A stretch of DNA of 64,000 nt from the NCBI GenBank assembly GCA_029204225.1, contig CM055103.1, positions 3,178,577-3,242,576 of the forward strand, in the 5' to 3' direction. The position numbers and the translations under genes are program-made. Positions 32,095 through 41,909 of this stretch are shown here, piece by piece. The notes below the pieces were generated by a model that saw only the letters and a list, made by a program, of their open reading frames with translations, ran no database searches and had not been told where the DNA came from. The stretch comes from Diphasiastrum complanatum. Its lineage: Eukaryota > Streptophyta > Lycopodiopsida > Lycopodiales > Lycopodiaceae. Position 1 is the stretch's first letter; each line of letters opens with the position of its first letter.

Positions 32095-32614
32095 TTAGTC
32101 AACATTGGATTAATTAATTATGGTGATGAAGGCCAACCAGAGATTCAATTAGTAATTAATGGCTACATCTTAGATAATGTACACATAGATTCCGGATCTT
32201 TGTGTAAATATAATGACTGAAGAAACAACATATGAATTAGGCATTCATCATAGAATAGCACCCACTTTAAGACATTTACGGTTAGCTGATGCAACTAGAA
32301 GATCACCAATAGGAGAACTATCTCAGGTTACAGTTTATATTGGAGACCATAAGTTTCTTATGGATTTTATAATATTGAAAACTACGAGACAATCGTCATA
32401 TAGAGTGTTATTAGGACGACCATGGCTCTATCAGGCCGATGTTATAACCCATTGGAAGAAAAAGAAGATTACCTTCAGAGACCAAATGGAGACACCGACA
32501 GGAAAAAGTCATAAAAGAATTTCCATATCATGGGAAAAAGATAAGTACGAAGGTGAGACACCTACAACTTCCTCGAGCTATACTTCGGAGGAAGAAGCAG
32601 TCAGTAGGGACTGA
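32095..32614 (+). pseudogene. Gypsy retropepsin domain 1
   Basis: Starts LPLVNIGLINYGDE, then LVINGYILDNVHIDSGSLC, with the IDSG active-site motif. A one-base frame change near 32215 moves to 32213-32614: LRHLRLADATRRSPIGELSQ, TVYIGDHKFLMDFIIL and the flap-to-helix signature VLLGRPWLYQADVITHWKKK. About 130 residues, the usual size of such a domain. It would cleave the polyprotein as a dimer. Followed by a second, similar domain instead of RT. Confidence 0.82.
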
Positions 32615-32624
32615 GGAAGGGGAG

Positions 32625-33030
32625 ATGTTAGTTACATTAAGAATACCTGCATACAGTAATAGAGTAGAATATATGAATAGACGAGATTGTGGAGTTCCAG
32701 AGACTAGTGCAATCATAGGAGATCAGACCATAGATAGAATACTAATAGACTCATGATCTAGTATCAACCTAGTAACGAAAACAATGAATAAAGAATTAGG
32801 ATTAGAAAACTAGATACAACCTATCACTTATCACGAAATTCATTTAGCAGACGCAACTAAATGTATACCAGTTGGCGAGCTAAAAGGTATTAACGTAGTT
32901 ATAGAGACAGAGACGTTTGTTATGAATTTCCTTGTCATAAATCCAGTAGATACGCCACCTTATTCGATATTATTTGGAAGACCATGGTTATATCAAGCAG
33001 ATGCTATTATAAATTGGTGTATCAAACATA
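32625..33030 (+). pseudogene. Gypsy retropepsin domain 2
   Basis: A second full-length domain in the same order: IIGDQTIDRILIDS followed by a stop where Gly is expected (ILIDSG in relatives), then SSINLVTKTMNKELGLEN, a second stop, HEIHLADATKCIPVGELKG, and ILFGRPWLYQADAIINW. It shares HLADAT/RLADAT, PIGEL/PVGEL and GRPWLYQAD with domain 1, so the two look like a tandem duplication, but they differ at many positions. Sequence after 33030 decays and the element is cut at 33226. Confidence 0.75.
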
Positions 33031-33226
33031 TATTTTTTTCAGGAATTCTCACAGCCAGTCCAATAGGGGTCACCTTTTGAGATGGGGTGAGGAATTAGCT
33101 AGACCTGCTGAATCATGGATCAATTTCATAGAATGTTATGAGATTGATGAGGAAGTAGACATACCGACAACATCCGAGTCAAGAGAAGTTCTGGATGGAA
33201 CCAGAGCAAGTCTGACTGAGGGGATG

Positions 33227-33690
33227 GTAGATCATAAGATGAGCAAATGTGATGATTATCAAGATTTTCAATTTTAGCTTCACTAGTCCACATACTATGA
33301 ACATTTTCCATGATGAATCTAATCTTGAAACCAGACACTATCTTGATCTGCTTGAGGCTACATACTTGCTCATGGATGTACGTAGTGTCCTTCCTGGATG
33401 ATTCACTTAATCTCAAGAGAAGTTTACAAATTGCCTCACAACATGTAAAGACCATCTAGTCCCACTTGCTACCATGACATCACCATCCCTCTTAACCAAG
33501 CAAGCATCTTTTCCAAAATCAACTTGGAGACCATCATCTAGCATCTTGCCAATTGTTGGTAGATTCTCTACCAATATCAAAATCAGTCGAAGGAATATTT
33601 CTGGTGTTGGTCGATCCAATAACTACAGTAGCAAGACTTGTACTTGTGAACCCAACCATAGCATCTTGTTGTGTAATACCATGAGTTGAG
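33227..33690 (-). pseudogene. Family U ORF (copy 2, internally deleted)
   Basis: Two minus-strand frames: 33619-33413 with LPTIGKMLDDGLQVDFGKDA and KRDGDVMVASGTRW, then directly CCEAICKLLLRLSESS in 33455-33126. Against copy 1 the whole middle (about 270 codons, including SCRSKDGAISCDF) is deleted. The end of the 33126 frame leaves family U and reads antisense to the inserted gypsy. Confidence 0.65.
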
Positions 33691-34682
33691 GAAAGAATAG
33701 TTAGTTATGTAAGAGTTAGTTGGATGTGACCTGTTAGTGGAAAGTTCAACAATATTCGGTTGTAGAAAGTGACAACCAAGAAACTCGATGGCAAGTGAGA
33801 AGGGAAAATAATAGAAAAGATGGGAGGTGGAGGAAAGAAGGGGCTACAACCAGAGTTGATGATGGGAAGAGTGTGAGTGTGTAGAGATCGAATAGTCTAG
33901 ATATGGGAGAGCCGATGGGCAATCTAGAGAAGGATAGCCGATACGATGTGTTGGTGATCAGACTAGTGATAAGCGGAGTTGATGAGTGGGCCGCATCAGT
34001 TGCATGAAATTTTGTAAGAAGCTATTGTCATTGGAATGAGAATCCTTGGAGAAGAGTCTTATCATTTCTATATATTGTTTGTTGTATATGATTGTGTGTT
34101 GAAAACATGTAGTATTCTGATATGAATTGATGTGAATTGTGAATGTGAGAAAGACTCGTCTATTTGTTGACTGAATGAGAGATTATAGATCCATAGTTCG
34201 TGAATAGGGATCACGTAAGAAGTATGATAATTGAGTAGATCTTATTTGAGGTAACCGAAATGACAGGCCAGAGTTGTGATGTTGAATGCTTAGAATTAGA
34301 TTGTTGACTTCTACTTGTCATGTATGAAAAGAGATATGTTATGAGTAGTAGTCTTTTTGGTTGATTAGATAAAAGTGATAGGATGCTTAATTGGCAGGTT
34401 CAAGTTTCAAGCAAGTATTTGGGTAAATCAAGAGAATTCAGCATTGGCAGTGAGTTATAAATCGAGGAGTTTTACCAAACATTGGTGACATTGACAACTC
34501 ACTTAAATTAGTGCATGATACGACCAAATTACAATGGCAATTTTGGTTGCATCCACTTTTTTCTCATTTCTTTTTCAATATTTTATTGCTTAATAGATTC
34601 AATATACATGTTCTAAATTGCCTCATGTTTTATTAATTTCTATTGAAACGTACCATAACATTGTTTCCACCTTTGCAGTACT
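33691..34682. other. Non-coding block between family U and gypsy gag (copy 2)
   Basis: Close match of about 17430-18440. It ends at AGTACTTTTTCAATTAGCT and joins gag at the equivalent of about 19190, so roughly 750 bp of copy 1 (18440-19190) are missing. No gene seen. Confidence 0.6.
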
Positions 34683-35458
34683 TTTTCAATTAGCTATCGT
34701 CAACTAAAGCAAGCCATGTTAGAAGGTATAAGAGAAGAAGACGAAAAATCAGATGATGAGGATCATCATTTTGTTCACCGCGAGGATAATTTAAGGGAAA
34801 GAAGAAGAGAACATCATGTTGAAGGAATTATTGAACAAAGAATTACCGAAAGGTCACACACTGCATATATGCGGGATGAGCTTGAAAAAATAAACAAAAT
34901 CCATAAGAGTCAGTTGGATGAGATCCAGCATACCCGAGAAGAAACGGCGTGTGGTGTTCTATTATAGGGAAGCCACACTAGAAATGAATGTATGAATAAG
35001 GGCCCTTTTCAAACACATTATCAATCTAGATGTGTGTTCTGTAATAGATCTGGTCATGAATCGTTTAAGTGCGCTTCAATTCGATTAATCAAGCCAGACA
35101 ACAACAGAGACCATTGAATCATGTGTATCAACCACATTGCAATAGCCACACTTTCCATCCCAAGTGCAAGTCCAAGAAGTTTCTAGTACAACACACATTA
35201 GCAGTCCTACAAAGACCGCCTGGTAATAACAACCAATTGTTGTCTAGAAATAAGATTCCTGCACATATAAGCTACATTGATGAGGAAGCATCTTATTCCT
35301 ACAATTCCCCGTGTTACTCAGAGGAGGCTTCCATCTTTGATTGTTATGTAGACCCTGCATCACCTACCCAATGTGGTTACGTTGTGACACCAGTAGCAAA
35401 ACTTATCGGTTGTTGGGTCTGTGGGCAACAAGGCCATGGGTTTTTATTTGTGAACTGA
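34683..35458 (+). pseudogene. Ty3/gypsy gag C-terminal part (copy G7)
   Basis: 34716-34967 (LEGIREEDEKSDDEDHHFVH, MRDELEKINKIHKSQLDEIQ) and 35069-35458 are two frames separated by frameshifts; between them the knuckle CVFCNRSGHESFKC can be read in a third frame (about 35033-35074). The last frame ends with a second knuckle, CWVCGQQGHGFLF, whose C-C-H ligands are intact but whose last Cys is Val. It is the plus-strand counterpart of 2001-2611. Confidence 0.85.
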
Positions 35459-36077
35459 AAAAATTCTATTAAGCGTTCTGCGAATTCTATCAACATTTGT
35501 GAATTGAGTCTTTTATAGATGCTCCGCTTATTCAAATATAATGGCTACCAATCTGTCGGTTAATGTGCTTGTGGAAATTACAGATGAAGGTATCATGAAC
35601 GATGATTGATGAAGGACCAACCAACGAGCAAGTACTTCATTATTTAGATTCACAATCATCCAATCTTACGAGAATACCAAAAGAGATTAACCTACCATCA
35701 CCTTTTGCACATATAGATGAATCCTCTTTGAAATATTTATCGCAGCCTAGTCGATTGTCATCTGAACGATAAGGTATATAAATGGGATAATCCAATAAAC
35801 GAAATTATCAGTACTATTGATGAGAGCCTTACAATCATAACGAATACTCAGAGCTCTCGTCTGAAAGTATTAATAACTTTCAGATTGTCAGATCATCCTC
35901 ACAGAATAATACACTTCCAATGCTCTGCGGAAGATTAATTGAGAAACACAAGCAGATCCGACAAAAACTAAAATAGCCGATTGTTCCTCTTAATGAGCAA
36001 CAAACAATTGACTTATCTAACGATGCTTCTTGTTTGAAGCCATGCCTCAATAGAGCCCCATCTTTACATAAAAAGAG
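35459..36077 (+). pseudogene. Ty3/gypsy pol linker (copy G7)
   Basis: About 35540-36077 is the inverted near copy of the 890-1450 linker. The protease that should lie between gag and this linker is missing. Short readable piece at 35550: MATNLSVNVLVEITDEGIMN. Everything is full of stops. Confidence 0.7.
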
Positions 36078-36195
36078 TGATTGCCAGTTGGCTGGTGTCC
36101 GCTGGCATCCATCTAGTTCCTTTTCAATGCTTGCTGATAAGCGGTGGAAGTTGGCCGTAAACAGTCTATCTGCATAAATGAACTCAAATTGTCAC
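36078..36195 (-). mobile_element. Copia LTR fragment, inverted
   Basis: The reverse complement matches the central part of the copia LTRs (37830-37950 and 44280-44410): TTCATTTATGCAGA and GGACACCAGCCAACTGGCAA are shared. It is wedged between the gypsy linker and the next LTR. Confidence 0.65.
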
Positions 36196-36926
36196 TGTTG
36201 GAGCATTTGCAGATCCCAAGACAACCCTAACACTAGTTAATAAGTGAGAGGGATTTGGCACCCTACGTGTGTAAGTCCAACCCGATGATCACATAGAGAT
36301 TTGATTAATTACAAGTCAATAAAAGGACTTTAGGCCTTTTTGTGGGACTTTTAATGTCGCAGGGCCTAAATGTCAAGTTAGTGAATAAAGTTGGGTTTCC
36401 CTCCAATTTTGGATGGTTCCTGCTCCTTTTTAAATTTGAGTAATTCGGGAGGCAAAAATGGACCAATAGGATTCAGAGGCTAGGGTCCTCCTCTCTACTA
36501 TAAAAAGGGACCAACTCGAGCTCCTACACATGTTCATTTCCTCATTTCAATAAAGCAGATTGGTTCTCTTGTGAAATGGATTGATGAATGTCCTTGCTCT
36601 CTATCACTTTTCCTCCATCTCACATGCTTTATTTGGATTTTGATAATTGTTGGATCTGATTGTTATTGGAATTGCATGTTATTATACTTTCTATGAGGGA
36701 GAAAGAGAGAGAGAGAAAGAGTAAGCTATCTTTGTTGTGGATCTAGTGTTAATATTTAGGGTTAATGGATGTTAGAGTTAGATGTGGATCTTCATTCATG
36801 CTGAAATCTGAACTATACTATCGCTCTCATGGGAACGAATCTATGCGTGACAACTAACTTCGTCTCTTTGATGCTAGATTGACTAGATCTTGGTTTGAGG
36901 TTAGGCAAGGAAAGAAACCCACTACA
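36196..36926 (+). mobile_element. Ty3/gypsy 5' LTR (tRNA-Asp group), candidate
   Basis: Starts TGTTGGAGCATTTGC and plausibly ends CCCACTACA, 731 bp. Inside are a TATA box (TATAAAA, 36499-36505) and an AATAAAG signal at 36549-36555, in promoter-then-polyA order. The primer site follows 4 bp later. No second LTR or internal coding region is seen; the element is cut at 37423. A GA-rich run lies at 36698-36722. Confidence 0.7.
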
Positions 36927-36930
36927 ATTT

Positions 36931-36948
36931 TGGCGCCGTTGTCGAGGA
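36931..36948 (+). other. Primer-binding site, tRNA-Asp type
   Basis: TGGCGCCGTTGTCGAGGA differs slightly from the plant tRNA-Asp complement (TGGCGCCGTTGCCGGGGA), which is used by Athila/Tat-like gypsy elements. It directly follows the candidate LTR end. Confidence 0.85.
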
Positions 36949-37423
36949 GCTATGCCAATTTTTCAGTTTCCAGCATGTTTGTTGGATGGTTAGCATGCAT
37001 TAGGCATCTTGTTGTTGCATGAATAGTGTTAGATCTACATTTAGGATTAGTTTGGGAGTGATTTTGCTTAATTTGAGTGGATGTGCTTGTTTGAAATCTA
37101 ATTTGATTGTTAAACAGAGAAAGCTATTCAAATCACCAATCTTAAGATCCATTTGAATCTGAGATATTAGAAAAAACAACAAAAATTGGTCAAATCTGTT
37201 AGATTTTGGTCAAAAGGACGCAAAAATCGTCATCAGAGTTGATAACTTTTTTTCTCTTTCTAAAAACCTTTCTCGAGTTGCAGACACCTTTGGTTTTGAT
37301 CACAGAACTTTCAGTTTGAAGGGCGAAGATTAATTCCCAGCAGATTTTCAGAAACATAGAAAAAAACCGTCAAAAAACACCAAAAAATCACCAGAACCCT
37401 AAAAATACAGAAAAAGAACCTTA
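36949..37423. other. Gypsy leader remnant
   Basis: Untranslated leader after the primer site, then A-rich sequence. No gag frame was recognised (the 37000-37182 minus frame has no motif). Truncated by the copia LTR. Confidence 0.5.
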
Positions 37424-38432
37424 TGTTGGATTTATTGCTCCTACTCTCCTAAATCCCATTTTTAATCTGCCTCCATTCTTGTTGCATATTTACTAACGTT
37501 GTCATGCAACCTGCATATTTACACGCAAATTCGCACAGACGAATAAAGGGCGAAAGAATCACGAACACTGTGTTTTTATATAGGTTATGGTGACAGACGA
37601 AAAGAGGACACTATCTTACAGAATGTTGAAAGTGCCCTAAAATTTTTCACCTATCAAAAATTATGTGTAAAAATGCAATGTCCTCTTTTTTGCATTTTTT
37701 GCCTGTCAGGAATTACGTGCAAAAATGCAGTGTCGTCTTTTTCACATTTTTTCCCTGTCAAAAATCACGAGTAAAGATGGAGTGTCGTATTTTTCGCCTA
37801 TGGCAGTTTACGTTCATTTATGCAGAATGACAGTTTACGTTCATTTATGCAGACAAACTATTTAGGACCAATTGTCACCGCTTATTAGCAAGTAACTTCT
37901 AAGAAGAACTGGATGAATGCCAGTGAACTCCAGCCAACTGACAATTATTTGACGACCTAATTACTTAGTACAAATCAGCTGTTCATACATCTCACAATAA
38001 GTCCGGAATCAATGTTGTGAATTGTGAAGGAGTTGAGTGTTATTACATGACGCTTTTTGCGCTCTCATTAAGCAAATCGTTCAGAATCAGAAAGTATTGT
38101 TGTTAGCTCTCTATCAAGCTTTCAAGCTTGAATCTCTTGAACATTCTAGCTCAGTCTTTTAGAGATTTATTTTAGAGTTACTATAACACTACTGCTTATC
38201 AGCAAAGTTGCTTATTTCAGACTTATTTTCAATTACTCAGAGACAACTTTAGAGTGCGCTGTTTCTATATGCTATTGTCTTGCACTCATTAGCATCCGAT
38301 CTTGTTTATCTGAATCAATACTATTTTCTTATTGTGTTCAGTTTGTGTCAGAATGCATGCATCTCCGTATTGCTTTTGTAACTGATAGAAATTGTCTGAG
38401 AATTCAATACTTTATGTTTGGCTACGTAATCA
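37424..38432 (+). mobile_element. Solo copia LTR
   Basis: About 1.0 kb starting TGTTGGATTTATT. Contains the repeated GTCAGGAATTACGTGCAAAA phrases, the GACCTAATTACTTAGTA block, and ends with GCTACGTAATCA, where similarity to 43855 and 53484 stops in this copy. Neighbouring bases are CCTTA on the left and CCTAT on the right, not a clean target duplication. No internal region attached. Confidence 0.8.
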
Positions 38433-38439
38433 CCTATTT

Positions 38440-38960
38440 TTGACAATTTCATCATGTAGAAACAAAGATGGTGCCATTTCATGTGACTTCTTATTTGAAA
38501 ACTTCAATTCGAAGTATCTTTTAATAGTAGGGCTTGATAAGAAGATTGCAATAGTTGATAAATTGGGGATATTTAGATCCATAGGCTTTGCCAAAATTCT
38601 TTTGTATATAAGGACTAAGGAGGATCGCATCTCAATGAAGAGGATGATGGTAGGATTCTCAAATCTACCAACAATCCAAGTGCATGATGGAGATTTGCCA
38701 AGGCTTGAGGAGAGTCTTCTCAACACATGCTTTCATGGAGATCTCCAAGAGGCAAGGCCGAGTCTATAAGGCTCAGAATACATGGCAAAGAGGGGCAATT
38801 TTAAGGTTGTATCTACTTCAACACATTCACATTTGTCTCTCTCCCATTATTTGATGTACCATCTTGCTTTATTGAGACTTCTACATCTCAAAGTTCAAGA
38901 CAATACTAGTTTTGCATGATGCCTATTGTATGGACATATTTCTTGTCATTGATGGCTTAG
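38440..38960 (+). pseudogene. Family U ORF (copy 3, opposite strand)
   Basis: 38392-38769 is open for 125 aa. From about 38446 it matches the middle of family U: SCRNKDGAISCDFLFENFN, AIVDKLGIFRSIGFAKILL, SMKRMMVGFSNLPTIQVHDG. Its first 18 residues come from the LTR. A frameshift follows, then SQSSRQY-like and MDIFLVIDGLDML remain to 38960, where gypsy integrase begins. The central ORF is better preserved than the rest of the block. Confidence 0.62.
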
Positions 38961-39924
38961 ATATGTTGCAGTAACTTTTGCGGTAGCCTGCTTGGTTGCT
39001 CTAGCCTCTACCCAATTTGTAGCATAGTCAGTGGCCACTAGGATGTATCTTGATTGAGTACCACGGGCGGTTGGGCTGATTGGTCCTACAAAATCAATTC
39101 CCCACTTATGAAATGCTTCTCCTTTAGTTAATGAAGTTAAAGACATAAAATCAGCTCGTTGAGGAGTCTTGATTCTTTGGCAGACGTCACAGGTTTTGAT
39201 TTGTGCGTATGTATCCTTAAATAACGTCGGCCACCGAATTCGGCTAATAGTATTTTCTTAGCGGTACCGTCAAATGAGAAGTGTCCTCCTCCTTCACCTT
39301 CATGCGATAGAAAAATTATTTGTTCTACCTCATCCTCATTAATGCATCTCCTAATTATTCCATCTACACATTTTTCATACAGATGCCCGGCAATTAGAAG
39401 GTAAGGTCTAGATTTGAAAATCAGTTTGTGCTGATCGACTTTAGACATAGTTGGATCCATTTCTTTGGATGATAAGAATGATACTATCTCTTTAGCCCAT
39501 CTAGGAGTAGCATCCATTTTGAATAGTTATTAATAATCTTAAAGTCGAACTCTAAGAGAATAACTAACCATCTTGTTATACAACCAATGTTGCATGGTTT
39601 ATTCAACAGATATAGCAATGCTTGATGATCGATATAGAATTAAAACTGATTTCCTAGCAGATAATGGCTTAGTTTTGTACAACATTTATCATTGCTAAAG
39701 CTTCTCTTTCGGTTGTGAAATCGAATAAAATAATCTTTCCCAAATTCTCTCGGTTGTGTTAGGATGACTCCAATAGAATGCTTACTAGCGTTAGTATGAA
39801 CATGGAATTCCAATTGGTAGTTCGGTGCTTGGAGAATGGGTGCAGACAAGAGCGTGCTTCAAATCCTCGACTACTTGTATTCTTTCTTTTCTGGAACAAC
39901 TTCATAAATTAATCTGGATTTTTT
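38961..39924 (-). pseudogene. Ty3/gypsy integrase N-terminus and RNase H (copy G8)
   Basis: Reading right to left: RNase H at 39640-39849 (HVHTNASKHSIGVILTQ, with DAS changed to NAS) in a short frame, a deletion removing AEREAL, then 39137-39517 with SKVDQHKLIFKSRPYLLIAG and GGHFSFDGTAKKILL, a frameshift within the zinc region, and 38946-39146 with AFHKWGIDFVGPISPTARGT and YATNWVEARATKQATAKVTA. The core is cut before the SDRG motif. Confidence 0.83.
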
Positions 39925-40905
39925 CAGAGTCGTCACAAAATGCACATAAAAGCGTGCATTTCAAGCACTTATTCAAAAAATCATATCTCATAAACTATGA
40001 TGAATCACATCAAATTCTTTCACATGTGTGTTCTTCATATATACATTTATCGATTAAAAATTTTGAGACCTTCATTTTGAGCAACTTATATGTAAGATAT
40101 GATGTGTCAAACATGTGGGGGTACTGATGAAACTTCGATATTTTCATATATGGGACTACATTGTTGTGAATTTTACATTCAATTTTCAGTTTGTATACTC
40201 TTAAAAATCCTATATGATTGTAGAAACATGCCTAACAAAAACGAAATTGAATTTGGAGACCTATAGAGATAGATACGTGCAATCAAAGTTACACTTTTAA
40301 GTGTTGATAAAAATCATCAAAACTGAAAATATCATATATGAGTATATAATACCATGATTTTAACAATATTCTTTTTGGTTTGTCTACTTTAAAAAGTATT
40401 ATATGACCATAGAAACATGTCTCTCAAATTTTTTTCGATTTGGAGTTATGTAGAGATAGATATGTGCATCTAAAGTTACCCATGTCAATTGCTGAAAAGT
40501 ATGGAAAATTATTGAAGGGTGCTAGAAAGTTTCAACTCTTTTGGAGGTGCTTTTTACAACCCTGTCTACTTTCAAAAATCCTTTATGACCACAGAAACAT
40601 CTCTGTAAAAAAAAATCAATTCGGAGTCTTATAGACATATATACGTGCACCTAAAGTTACCCATGTGAAGTGTTGAAAAGTGCTGAAAATTGAAGTTTGT
40701 TGGGGTCAAATTGCCATCAATTGAGAGAAACTTTTTTTAAGTCTTCCAATAACACAATGTAGATTCAAGTCTAGTTCCACATACAATTGAAAATTTGGAA
40801 TTTCAATCATTTGATGGCATGTTATGTCTCGTCAAGTCACCAAGGGCTTTATGCACACTTTTGTGCGCACGCACACAAAAATGTGCTGAAAACAACTCTA
40901 ATGTT
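39925..40905. repeat. Degenerate 185-bp tandem repeat block replacing gypsy RT core
   Basis: Three units begin at about 40190, 40378 and 40560 (period 182-188 bp). Each has TTTGTCTACTTT-like, ATATGACCATAGAAACAT, then GTGCATCTAAAGTTACCC. Similarity is moderate, so it is old. Near the right end (40853-40884) is an almost perfect inverted repeat CACACTTTTGTGCGC / GCACACAAAAATGTG. The block sits exactly where the RT palm of copy G8/G9 should be. No coding frame. Confidence 0.6.
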
Positions 40906-41425
40906 AATGGTAAAGAGAAGTGATCTTTTTTTGTGACTTTATTCAATTCTTTTAAATCCACACATATTCTTAGTTTACCTTTTTTCTTGAGAACTACCAC
41001 GATGGGCGATAACCATGTCAAATGTTCAATCTCTTTAATGAAACCTAAAGCTAATAATCTTTGCATATCTTCTTTAATCTTTTCTCTATAGAGCAGATTA
41101 CAACGGTAGGGCTTCGCTTGGACTGGCGTTGCATCTTTTTCTAATGGGATGGAGTGCACGGCGATATCAGGCGGTATCCCCTCCATCTATAATTCCATGC
41201 AAAGACATCACGGTACTTCCTTAAGAATTTTTCTAAATTTTTTCACTGTCGTCTATAAAGATGGGCTCCTATATGTACGAACCTATCTTTTTTTTAATCT
41301 AGATCTTTCAAGTTCAAAGGAACTTTTTTTATTGGCCCATCAAATGATGATGATTCACTTGTTGGTTCTCATTTCGGTTGTTGTAACTCAATAGAAACGA
41401 CACCATCGTGAAATCTATGCATTTC
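40906..41425 (-). pseudogene. Ty3/gypsy RT fingers and pol linker (copy G9, same relic as G8)
   Basis: 40803-41186 (127 aa): IPPDIAVHSIPLEKDATPVQ, KPYRCNLLYREKIKED, SPIVVVLKKKGKLRICVDLK, VTKKDHFSLPLT, then foreign residues from the repeat block. It keeps a more typical KKKGKLRICVDLKE than copies 1 and B. Upstream (41190-41425) is the linker with GPIKKVPLNLKDLD. Part of one element with G8, interrupted by the block above. Confidence 0.85.
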
Positions 41426-41680
41426 CTCGTTATTAAGAATGCAAAACTTATTTACCTTCTCCCTAAAGGACTGACTCATTCTCATGATCGCTCCTTTTCC
41501 TTGAGGAACCTCCCCAACAACACGCTCATCATCCTTCTTATCCCAAAGACAAGGAATAGAAGGATCGCTATGAGCAAGGAACTCAGTGATGTAAACCATG
41601 GACTCTTGCACTAGCCATCCTTCTGCCATGCTACTCTCAGGCCTTGCTCTTTGTCTTACGAAGCCTTTCAATGATTTGTC
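41369..41680 (-). pseudogene. CACTA Tnp2 DUF4218 fragment fused to gypsy linker
   Basis: A 100-aa frame (41671-41369). Residues 1 to about 80 are the DUF4218-type end of Tnp2: MKGFVRQRARPESSMAEGWL, VQESMVYITEFLAH and DDERVVGEVPQGKGAIMRMS, matching 11200-11460. The last 15 or so residues (VSIELQQPK) are the gypsy linker in the same frame. The fusion point is near 41425. The fragment itself has no stop, unlike the larger Tnp2 copy. Confidence 0.82.
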
Positions 41681-41681
41681 A

Positions 41682-41715
41682 TGGTATCAGAGCATACCTA
41701 CATGGTATCAGAGCA
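41682..41715 (+). other. Duplicated primer-binding site, initiator tRNA-Met type
   Basis: TGGTATCAGAGCA occurs at 41682-41694 and again at 41703-41715, a 21-bp direct repeat. It belongs to the copia element that follows. The 5' LTR expected upstream is absent; the Tnp2 fragment lies there instead. Confidence 0.85.
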
Positions 41716-41909
41716 TTGATTCTTCTTCAAGACCTAATATTATTTCGATATTAGAGCAAAAAGCTCTAATACTTGATATCTTTCACGATAGCAAATTGAT
41801 ATCATATTCTTCAATTCCGTTCATCCTTTCAATATCAGATAATTGATTTCCTGTTGTTGGCATCACTACATCTTAGTGTCATCGATACAATCGACAGACT
41901 AAGTTTGAG

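Larger units (their letters stand above)
30173..33226 (+). mobile_element. Truncated Ty3/gypsy element with two protease domains
   Basis: This insert interrupts the duplicated block: left flank equals 16110, right flank resumes at AGATCATAAGATGAG, equivalent to 16158. From left to right: possible 3' end of a 5' LTR (30173-30413), tRNA-Met primer site (30414), leader, three gag zinc knuckles (31153-31520), a Lys-rich linker, then two retropepsin-like domains. It stops before RT. It belongs to a different gypsy lineage from the other relics (different knuckle and protease sequence). Confidence 0.75.

Noticed and set aside
32984-33277. Independent gene after protease domain 2
   Set aside because: It is a frame-shifted continuation of the protease and crosses the element's right breakpoint.
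37419-38437. CCTTA and CCTAT as a target-site duplication of the solo LTR
   Set aside because: Not identical, and the right LTR end is uncertain because other copies extend further.
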